From NCBI GenBank assembly GCA_963721115.1, contig CAVRIA010000019.1, forward strand, positions 32,232 through 96,231: a DNA stretch of 64,000 bases, read 5' to 3'. Positions 1-7,598 of the stretch are shown piece after piece. Source of the stretch: CAVRIA01 sp963721115. GTDB lineage: Bacteria; Desulfobacterota; Binatia; HRBIN30; CADEER01. Every line of letters starts with the position of its first letter. Position 1 is the first letter of the stretch. The notes beneath the pieces were generated by a model, which saw only the letters and a list, made by a program, of their open reading frames with translations, ran no database searches and had not been told where the DNA came from. The translations under genes were made by a program, and so were the position numbers.

Positions 1-1
1 G

Positions 2-808
2 CCGGTAGAGGCGATGGTCGTAGAGCGAGCCGCGACGCGCAGTCTGGCGATGGGCCTGCTGGCGACGGCCGCGTTGTTGGTGGCGACGGTCGTCTTCTGG
101 CGGCTGTCGCTGCGCTCCGAGCGGCTGCAGGAGGCGATGGAGCGCGATCGTCTGCTGGCCAGGCTCGGTCAGATGTCGGCGGTGCTCGTGCACGAGATCC
201 GCAACCCCCTCGCGTCGCTGAAGGGCCACGCCCAGCTCCTGCTCGAGCGCCTGCCCGAGAGCGACGGCGCGCACGAGCGCGCCGCCCGGGTGGTGCGCGA
301 GGCCGTTCGCCTCGAACGGCTGTGCGAGGATCTGCTCAGCCTGTTCCGGTCGCGGAAGCTCGATCGCAGCGAGGTCGACCCGGCGGGCCTGCTCCGCGAG
401 GTGGTCGACGCCGTCGGCGACGCCCGCATTCAAGTCGACGCGGCCCGGGCGCCGCGGCGCTGGTCGCTCGACCCGGCCCGCATGCACGAGGTGCTCGGCA
501 ACTTGCTGCGCAATGCGCTGCAGGCGGTGGAGGAGCGGCCGCCGGACGGGCAGAGGGTGGAGGCGTCGGTCGGCCGAGCCAACGGAGCGCTCCTGTTCGC
601 GGTCCGCGATTCCGGCGCCGGTGTGCCGCCGGGGGACGAGGAGCGGATCTTCGAGCCGTTCCTCACCACCAAGGTCCATGGTACAGGGCTGGGTCTGGCG
701 GTGGCGCGCCGCATCGTCGAGATGCACGGCGGCTCCATCACCGTCCGAAACCACCCCGAAGGCGGTGCGGAGTTTCGGGTCGCGATTCCACCGCCGTCCG
801 AGACGTAG
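2..808 (+). CDS. Sensor histidine kinase, C-terminal part (cut by window edge)
   Basis: Membrane sensor kinase of a two-component system. The frame is open to base 2, so the sensor region lies outside the window. Counting from the ATG at 14, a transmembrane helix spans about residues 11-31. It is followed by a HisKA H-box (VHEIRNPLASLKGH, His60) and a HATPase domain with N-box NLLRNALQA, DSGAGVPP, IFEPFLTTK and GTGLGLAVARR. All catalytic motifs are intact. It stops nine bases before the NtrC-type regulator, so the two form an operon and this kinase most likely phosphorylates that regulator. The signal sensed cannot be read from this fragment. Confidence 0.93.
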   Translation, partial: PVEAMVVERAATRSLAMGLLATAALLVATVVFWRLSLRSERLQEAMERDRLLARLGQMSAVLVHEIRNPLASLKGHAQLLLERLPESDGAHERAARVVREAVRLERLCEDLLSLFRSRKLDRSEVDPAGLLREVVDAVGDARIQVDAARAPRRWSLDPARMHEVLGNLLRNALQAVEERPPDGQRVEASVGRANGALLFAVRDSGAGVPPGDEERIFEPFLTTKVHGTGLGLAVARRIVEMHGGSITVRNHPEGGAEFRVAIPPPSET

Positions 809-817
809 GGAGCGAGA

Positions 818-2140
818 GTGGCTCGAATCCTGATCGCAGACGACGAAGAAGGCGTGCGGTCGTTCCTCGCCGACGCCTTGGAGATCGACGCGCACAAGGT
901 CGTCCAGGCGGCGGACGGACAGGAGGCGATCGAGCAGCTGACGCGTCACAGCTTCCACCTTCTGATCACCGACCTGCGCATGCCCCGGGTCGACGGCATG
1001 GAGGTCGTACGGCATGCGCGGCGCGAGCGGCCGGAGACCGAGGTGATCGTGCTGACCGCGTTCGGCACCGTGGACAGCGCCATCGAGGCGATGAAGCTGG
1101 GCGCCTTCGAGTATCTGCAGAAGCCCCTCAGCGGTCCGGCGGAGCTGCGCCTGGTGGTTCAGCGCGCGCTGGAACGCCGCGAGCTGCTGGCGCTCAAGGA
1201 ACGCGCCACGCGCGAGGGCGCGGAGGACGTCCCGCTCTCGTATGGGGATCCGGCGATGGCGCCGGTCGAAGAGGCGTTGCGCAAGGTGGCCCGGACGACC
1301 GCGACCGTCCTGCTGGTCGGCGAGAGCGGGACGGGCAAGGAGGTCGCGGCGCGCCTGCTGCACCGGCTCAGCGAGCGCGCGGCGGGGCCGTTCGTCGCCG
1401 TCAACTGCGCCGCGCTGCCGGATTCCCTGCTCGAGAGCGAGCTGTTCGGGCACGAGGCCGGCGCCTTCACCGGCGCGGCGCAGCGCCGGCGCGGACGCGT
1501 CGAGCTCGCCGACGGGGGGACCTTCTTCCTGGACGAGATCGCGGAGCTCAAGCCCGAGCTGCAGGCGAAGCTGCTGCGCGTCATTCAGGAGCGCCGCTTC
1601 GAGCGCCTCGGAGGCACGCAGACCATCGAGGCCGACGTGCGCTGGGTGGCGGCGACCAATCGCGACCTGCACGCTCTGATCGAGCAGGAGCGCTTCCGCG
1701 AAGACCTCTACCATCGGCTGGCGGTATTTCCGATCGAGCTTCCGCCGCTGCGCGACCGGCCGCAGGACATCCTCCCGATGGCGGAATGCCTGCTGGCCAG
1801 ACTGGGGCGGCAGTTCGGGGGCGCGCCGCCCGCCATCGACGAGGAGGCCAGAGCGGCGCTGGCGGCGCACAGCTGGCGCGGCAACGCCCGCGAGCTCGCC
1901 AACACCCTCGAGCGCGCGTTGATTCTCTCGGAGGGCGAGGAGATTCGTCTCGAGCATCTGCGATTCGAAGCTCCCACTCGGTCGTCCGCGCCGGCCACCC
2001 AGCGTCTGAGCGACCTCGAGCGCGAAGCCATCGTCAACACCCTCGAGTTCGTGCGCGGCAATCGCCGCCTGGCTGCCGAGCGCCTCGGCATCGGCCTGCG
2101 CACGCTGTACGAGAAGCTCAAGCGCTACGGCATCGAGTAG
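818..2140 (+). CDS. NtrC-family sigma54-dependent response regulator
   Basis: Enhancer-binding transcription activator of 440 residues. The receiver domain (residues 1-120) has the acidic pair D8/D9 and phospho-acceptor D52 in LLITDLRMP. The AAA+ domain has Walker A GESGTGKE (about residue 168), the sigma54-contacting loop GAFTGA and Walker B FFLDE. A Fis-type helix-turn-helix sits in the last 45 residues (ERLGIGLRTLYEKL). The start is GTG at 818 behind AGGGAGCGAGA. An intact GAFTGA loop means it should activate RNA polymerase carrying sigma54. A strong sigma54 promoter match lies 130 bases downstream, which points to the next gene as a target. Its cognate kinase is the upstream gene. Confidence 0.96.
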   Translation: MARILIADDEEGVRSFLADALEIDAHKVVQAADGQEAIEQLTRHSFHLLITDLRMPRVDGMEVVRHARRERPETEVIVLTAFGTVDSAIEAMKLGAFEYLQKPLSGPAELRLVVQRALERRELLALKERATREGAEDVPLSYGDPAMAPVEEALRKVARTTATVLLVGESGTGKEVAARLLHRLSERAAGPFVAVNCAALPDSLLESELFGHEAGAFTGAAQRRRGRVELADGGTFFLDEIAELKPELQAKLLRVIQERRFERLGGTQTIEADVRWVAATNRDLHALIEQERFREDLYHRLAVFPIELPPLRDRPQDILPMAECLLARLGRQFGGAPPAIDEEARAALAAHSWRGNARELANTLERALILSEGEEIRLEHLRFEAPTRSSAPATQRLSDLEREAIVNTLEFVRGNRRLAAERLGIGLRTLYEKLKRYGIE

Positions 2141-2167
2141 CGCCCCCGCGCCGCCCGCCGGCGACGC

Positions 2168-2192
2168 GGGAGGTGCCGATTCGGCATCTCCC
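2168..2192. promoter_or_regulatory. Palindrome upstream of a sigma54 promoter: candidate enhancer site (or terminator)
   Basis: GGGAGGTGCCG and CGGCATCTCCC pair over 11 bases (one G-T) around an ATT loop; the core TGCCGA-T-TCGGCA is a perfect palindrome. No T-run follows, which argues against a simple terminator for the regulator ending at 2140. Its centre is about 117 bases upstream of the start site predicted for the sigma54 promoter at 2270-2286. That is the usual distance for an NtrC-type enhancer site. Which of the two roles applies is inference. Confidence 0.5.
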
Positions 2193-2269
2193 GGCTGCGA
2201 GTTCCGCACGCCGGAGGGGTTCTCACTCGCCGATTGCGCGTACTTTTGCGGCCTCCGGTCTCATTGGCG

Positions 2270-2286
2270 TTGGAACGTCCCTTGCG
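2270..2286 (+). promoter_or_regulatory. Sigma54 (-24/-12) promoter
   Basis: TTGGAACGTCCCTTGCG matches the family consensus YTGGCACGRNNNTTGCW at nearly every fixed position. The invariant GG (2272-2273) and GC (2284-2285) are separated by exactly ten bases. The predicted start site is near 2297, giving a leader of about 47 bases to the ATG at 2344. The neighbouring gene encodes the kind of activator such promoters need. Confidence 0.75.
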
Positions 2287-2343
2287 ACGCGGATGAGGAC
2301 GGGCCCGTTCCCGTTCCGGGACGCGGCCCAGGGGAGGTTCGAC

Positions 2344-3153
2344 ATGCAGAATACGACAAGTGCATCGAATGGCGACGGCACTCGCCCGCAGGGATCCCGC
2401 CGGCTGCGCGTCGTCGTAGCCGACGACCACACGATGTTTCGCGAGATGCTCCTGATCGCGCTGCCCCGCGCCGGCGATCTGGAGATCGTGGGCGAGGCCG
2501 CCGACGGCCGGGAGGTCGAAGCCGTCGTCGATCGAGCTCGGCCGGATGTGGTTCTCCTCGACTACCGGATGCCGCAGGTTCGCAACTTCACGAGCCTGGT
2601 GCGCGAGATCCGCTCGCGTCATCCGCGCGTTCAGGTCGTCGTCCTGTCCGGGCTGTGCAGCGAGGAGGTCGCGGCCAGTGCGGGGGACGGCGGTGCTCGC
2701 GGGTACGTTCTCAAGTCCGCCCGCCTGAGCGCCGTGGCGGCCGCGGTGCGGACCGTCGGCGCCGGAGGCGTCTGGATCGACCCGGCTCTGCCGCCGGCGG
2801 TCTTCGAGACCTTCCGGTGTCACGCCGGCAGAGCGACCGGGATCACCGGCGCCCTGGGGAGATTGACGCGCCGGGAGCTCGAAGTGCTGGCGGCGGTCGC
2901 CGGCGGAATGAGCAATCACCAGATCGCCAAAAGGCTCTTCATCAGCGACCAGACGGTCAAGACCCATCTGACGCGAATCTTTGCGAAGCTGCAGGTGAGG
3001 AATCGCTTGGCCGCGGCGCTGGCGTTCTACGAAAAGCCGCTCGGCGTCGGACCGGTTTCGGAGATCGCCGCGCCCTTGGATTCGCCACCGCAGACGGCGC
3101 GAAGGACGCGCAGAGAGTCGAAGGACGAAGCCCCGAAGCGCGTCCTTCACTGA
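2344..3153 (+). CDS. NarL/LuxR-family response regulator
   Basis: DNA-binding response regulator of 269 residues. The receiver domain (residues 21-140) carries D27/D28, phospho-acceptor D73 in VVLLDYRMP and the switch Lys in YVLKSA. The C-terminal LuxR-type helix-turn-helix is clear (LTRRELEVLAAVAGG, SNHQIAKRLFISDQTVKTHL). The ATG at 2344 was chosen because AGGGGAGG lies seven bases upstream and the receiver fold begins soon after; the longer open frame upstream overlaps the NtrC gene and is not protein-like. The sigma54 promoter match at 2270-2286 would place it under the upstream kinase/NtrC pair, forming a two-step cascade. The next gene in the same direction is a six-heme cytochrome, a possible target. 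Confidence 0.93.
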   Translation: MQNTTSASNGDGTRPQGSRRLRVVVADDHTMFREMLLIALPRAGDLEIVGEAADGREVEAVVDRARPDVVLLDYRMPQVRNFTSLVREIRSRHPRVQVVVLSGLCSEEVAASAGDGGARGYVLKSARLSAVAAAVRTVGAGGVWIDPALPPAVFETFRCHAGRATGITGALGRLTRRELEVLAAVAGGMSNHQIAKRLFISDQTVKTHLTRIFAKLQVRNRLAAALAFYEKPLGVGPVSEIAAPLDSPPQTARRTRRESKDEAPKRVLH

Positions 3154-3178
3154 GCGGCCCCCCGGAGCGCCGCCGGGG
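3101..3178 (+). terminator. Inverted repeats at the 3' end of the LuxR-type regulator
   Basis: GAAGGACGCGC (3101-3111) pairs perfectly with GCGCGTCCTTC (3138-3148) inside the end of the coding sequence, and CCCCGG (3160-3165) pairs with CCGGGG (3173-3178) just after the stop. There is no U-tract, so termination is only suggested. Confidence 0.35.
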
Positions 3179-3348
3179 TGCTACTCGTCGGGCAGACGTC
3201 GCGCGAAGGCGTTGACGAGGACGACGACGCGTTTCCGTTTTGATTGTCGGATCGACGTGATAGTTCACTCTGCCGAGAAAGGGGAGAGCGCTCGGTGTGC
3301 AGCCCAGGAACTGCTGGAGAACCGGGAGTTGGGGAAGCGGGGGAGTGG

Positions 3349-6300
3349 GTGTCGCTTCGGTCGATCGTCTGCCGGCTCGACATTCGGCTCATTTCGATTG
3401 TCGCGGCGCTCGGAGTCGCCTTCCTGGCAGGCTGCGGCGGTGGTGGCGGCTCGACGAGCGTCAACGAAACGGTCTTCCGGCGAACCCGGCGGATTGGGCG
3501 TGCCCGGAATCTCTGACGACGGCCACGCAGGCCGAGATCGACGCCTGGTGCGCGGCGCACCCCGATCGCGGCGATCCGTTGCCCGACGTCCTGCGCGCCC
3601 CCCGGCCGCTCTCCGAGCTGGAGGAGAAGAACGTCTACGACACCGCTCTCGAAGTCTTCGTCAAGGCGGAGGCCTACAAGCGCGACCTCGGCTGGCTCGG
3701 GGATCCGCACTGGCGCTTCACCGGCCCCTACGTCGGCGACATCGGCAGCGGCGCCAACTTCGGCACCCACCTGCCGGTCCGCGTCTTCTACTCGCCGGAG
3801 GTCGTCGACTGGCTGTGCGGCGGCCGGCAGGGCGAGCTGCCGGACGGGGCGATGATCATCAAGGAGATGCACCTGATCGACGACAACCTCGACGTCACCA
3901 CCGACGACGAGGGATGCATGACGATCAACGCCGACGTGAAGCCGGAGGCGTGGGCGATGATGATCAAGAACGGCGCCAATTCCTACGACCGCTGGTACTG
4001 GCCCCTGATGCAACGCGAGCAGTTTCCCCTCTACCCGGAGGAGCGAGTCGATCCGCCGGTGGTCGACCTCAGCGCCTTCTCCGATCGTTCGGCCGCCGAT
4101 GATGCCGCGTCGCGCACCAGCCCCGATCCGCTCTGGTACCCGACGGGATACGACTCCACCAACGCCGACAAGATTCCCAACGTCATCACGCCACAGAACC
4201 AATACGGCGCCTTCTGCATGGGCTGCCATTCCTCCGCGGAGCAGCAATCGACCTTCGCCTCGCTGGACAACCTCATGGGGCGCGAGATCCGTTACAAACG
4301 GTTCGAGTCGAACGGCGGCGCCGTCGAAGACGCCGGTGGCGGCATCCACGTTCTGCAGCTCGATGCGCCGGCGACGACCCCCACCCCCGGCGAGGCCGGC
4401 TTCGACACGCCGTTCACCGTCCCGCTCGCCGCCGCCGACCCCGACTTTCTCTCCTATTACGATCAGCTGGCGGAGGTGAGCTTCACCGACGCGTGGGGGC
4501 TGCGCCTGCCGGCCCAGACGTACGACCACGTGCTCTCGACCCCGGACGGCCCGACGTCGTTTCTCACTGCCGACCAGTGCGCTCCGTGCCACGATACGCT
4601 CAAGTACCTGTCGAGCGAGTCCAACATGCTGCTCACCGCCGAGCGCGACGGGACGACGCAGCGCTTCAATCTGTCGCCTTACGGCGAGTGGAACGTCTCT
4701 CCGATGGGATTGGCGGGACGCGATCCTATCTTCTTCGCCCAGCTGGAGAGCGAGACCAACCGCCTGCCGGATCTCGCCGAGTGCATCGAGAACACCTGCC
4801 TGCACTGCCACGCCGTCATGGGCCAGCGGCAGCTCGCGGCCGATACGCCGGATCAGGCCAATGACGCGTGCCGCGCGCTGTTCGGCGTGACCCCTCCCGA
4901 CGGTGTGCCGTTCGGCAAGTCGCTGCGCCTCGACGTGTTGACCGAATGGCCGGGCGGCGACGAGAGGACGGAGCAGAAGTACGCGGCGCTGGGCCGCGAC
5001 GGCATCTCGTGTACCGTCTGCCATCGCGTCACCGGCGAGGCGCTGGGCTCGGAGAGCAGCTTCACCGGCAACTTCGTCACCGGCCCGGTGGACGAGATCT
5101 ACGGACCCTACCCGGACGTGGCGGAGAAGCCGATGCAGAACGCCCTCGGCCTCACGCCGCAGGGCGGCGACCAGATCAACGATGCCGATCTGTGCGGCAG
5201 CTGCCACAACATCCTGCTGCCCGTGTTCGCCAACGACGGAACCCAGTCCGGCTTCCGCTTCGAGCAGACGACGCATCTGGAGTGGCTCAACAGCGACTAC
5301 GCGCCCGGCCGCCGCCTGGCGCAGACGTGCCAGGGCTGCCACATGCCCGGCACCTTCGAAGGGAGAGACCTCTCGTTCGAGGTGGCGAACTTCGAGTCGA
5401 ACGAGTTCCCGCCGACCACGTACCGCCTGCCCGACGACGAGATCACCGCCACCGTGCGCGACGAGTACGGGCGGCATTCGCTGCAGGGACTGAACCTCTT
5501 CCTGAATGAAATGGTCCAGCAGTTTCCGCTGCTGCTCGGCTTCCGTCAGGCCGAGCGGTTCACCAGGACGAAGCTCGACTATCCGCCGCTGCTGCTGGCG
5601 CGGGATTCGATCGTCGACATGGCGCAGAACCGGACGGCGACGGTGGAGATCCGCTCGCTGCAGACCACGCCGGACGGGCTGCGGCTGGTGGTGCGGGTGA
5701 CGAATCGGACCGGTCACTACCTGCCCTCGGGCGTCGGCTTTCGGCGCCTCCTCCTCGAGGTCGTGGTGCGCGACGCGAATGGCGGCATTCTCTGGGCGTC
5801 GGGGCGGACCAACCAACTCGGTGCCATCGTCGCCGGAGCGACCGACCGGGTGTTGGAGACAGAGCAGCCGCTGCGCTTTCCTCGGCCGGGGTACCAGCCG
5901 CACTATCAGGTCGTCACCCGGCAGGATCAGGCGCAGATCTATCAGGAGGTCGTCGAGGATTCCGACGGCAACGTGACGACGAGCTTCCTGCGACGCTACA
6001 AAGAGGTGAAGGACAACCGCATCCGGCCCGAGGGATACGATCCCGGTTTCTATACGCACTTCACCTCGGCCTACATTCAGGCTCTGGCGGAGACGCCCGG
6101 CGCCGCCGCCGCCGATCCGGACTACGTCGATCCGCAGCGCACCGGTGCCGACGAGGTCGAATACGACATCTCACTCGATGCCGCGGCGCAGGGGCATGCC
6201 GACAGCGTCGCCGTGACGCTCTACGACCAGGCGATTCCGCCGCCGTACCTCGCCGAGCGCTTCCACGACGCGAGCCAGGGGACGGCGCAGGATCAGGCGC

Positions 6301-6426
6301 CGGCGCCTCTACTACATGACGAGTCATTTCAACACCGACACCGCGGCCGGTAACGGCGACCCCGGCTTGCAGGGCTGGAAGCTCCTCGTCGCCAGCGATC
6401 AGTCATCAGTGATCAGTAGTCAGTGA
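3349..6426 (+). CDS. Six-heme c-type cytochrome lipoprotein (two frameshifts)
   Basis: Secreted multiheme electron carrier anchored as a lipoprotein. The N-terminus, from GTG 3349 behind GGGGGAG, has a signal peptide ending in lipobox LAGC and then Gly-rich GGGGGST. Six heme-binding motifs follow: CMGCH, CAPCH, CLHCH, CTVCH, CGSCH and CQGCH. The reading frame changes twice. One base is missing near 3474-3480, where ETVFPANPADWACPE is restored. One extra base near 6294-6298 restores RRLYYMTSHFNTD up to a TGA at 6424. The last ten residues are encoded by the tandem repeat that follows. Sequence on both sides of each shift is well conserved in character. The role (respiratory or extracellular electron transfer) is inferred from the heme count and lipid anchor. 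Confidence 0.8.
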
Positions 6427-6475
6427 TCAGTAGTCAGTAACTGATCACTGATCACTGGCCACTGACGACTGATTC
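6399..6475. repeat. Tandem ACTGATC-type repeat between convergent genes
   Basis: A low-complexity block of alternating CAGTGATCAGT and TAGTCAGT units. CAGTGATCAGT (6421-6431) and ACTGATCACTG (6440-6450) form a perfect 11-base stem with an 8-base loop. It sits exactly between two genes that end toward each other and supplies the stop of the left one. A bidirectional terminator or an intergenic repeat are both possible. A related block lies at 12807-12833, again at a convergent junction. Confidence 0.7.
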
Positions 6476-7245
6476 AATAGTCATCCGGCCGGATGAGCGC
6501 GTCGGAGCCGCCGTCGGCGAAGAGCACGCTGCCGCAGCAGAAGGACGACTCGGGGCCGAGCAGGAACGCGATCGCGTCGGCGATCTGTTCGGGGCGGCCG
6601 AAACCGCCCAGCGGAATCGGGAAGTTGCGGATCGCGTCGCCGTAGACGGGGTCATCGAGGCCTTCCTGCAGCAGCGGCGTCAGAGTCGCTCCGGGCGCGA
6701 CGGCATTGAGGCGAACGCCGGCACCGGCCCACTCCGACTTCGGCGCGTGGCGGCGCACCCATCGCGCCAGCGCCAGCTTCGATCCGGCGTACACCTGCGT
6801 TCCGCCGAGGTCCGCGGCGAGCGCCCGCGCTTTCGCCTCGTCGCCTTCCAGGCACGCGGCGACGAGCGGCGTCTCCATGTTGGGGATCGTCGACGAGTTG
6901 GAGGAGATGGCGACGGCGGCCGACGGCGCGCCCGCGGCGAGACAGTCGCGCAGGCCTTCCAGCAGGGCGACCGCGCCGAAGTAGTTGACCGAGACCATCT
7001 GCACCCAATCGGCGCACTGCGGGCCGAGACCGGCGCAGGCGACCAGCCCGTCGAGCTTGCCGCCGGTGCGCTCGCGCACCTCCTTCACCGCGGTGCGCCG
7101 GCCATCCGGCGTCGACAGATCGGCCGCGACCTCGACGCCGCGCAGATCGATCCCGAGGACCTGGTGTCCCTCCCGCTCGAGCCTCTGACGCGTCGCGCGT
7201 CCGATGCCCGACGCCGCTCCGCTGATCGCCGATCACCCCCATCAT
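6474..7245 (-). CDS. Short-chain dehydrogenase/reductase (one frameshift)
   Basis: NAD(P)-dependent oxidoreductase of about 256 residues. In the C-terminal frame: the catalytic serine region AVAISSNSS, the active-site pair YAGSK, the loop VAPGATLTPLL and the C-terminal FADGG. The Rossmann glycine motif is in another frame. Removing one C near 7229-7231 joins MMGVIG to ISGAASGIG, giving TGxxxGxG-like sequence followed by RATRQRLEREG. AAGGAG lies just upstream of the ATG at 7245. The single extra base looks like a sequence error. The substrate is unknown; the style matches 3-alpha-hydroxysteroid dehydrogenase-like members. Confidence 0.8.
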
Positions 7246-7598
7246 CGCTCCTTCATTTGCGGTCTGAAGAACGCCGTTTACCCGTTGCTAGAATATATCG
7301 CCGCGGGCGGCTCCGGCCAAGCCGCGGAGCAGGGACGAGCGCTGTGCCCGGGGGGATGCAGTAAGAGGGTCGAGTGTACGACAGTGGCGACGGCACTCGG
7401 CAGATCCCGGCGCCCCGAGTTTCATTCGCGTATCAAGCCGTCAAGCAGAGAACCGGAGTTGTGGCATGTAAGGGCGGGATCGTCTCACCACGTGCCCGCG
7501 CCACCGGATCGGCCGTGGTTTGCCAAGTCCGGAAACACCGTGTTAGTGTGTGCCAATCACAACGTGTGAGTGCAGTTCATGTTGCCATTAGCGTCCTC
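7246..7598. other. Divergent intergenic region
   Basis: No gene seen. It separates the minus-strand dehydrogenase from the plus-strand ABC unit and should hold both promoters. TTGCCA (7520-7525) with TTAGTG 17 bases later is a weak sigma70-like candidate for the ABC genes. Confidence 0.3.

Noticed and set aside
3147..6059. Long open frame of about 970 codons on the minus strand
   Set aside because: It mirrors the cytochrome gene. The product is Arg/Val/Gly-rich without domain motifs, while the plus strand shows six CxxCH motifs. High GC makes such antisense frames common here.
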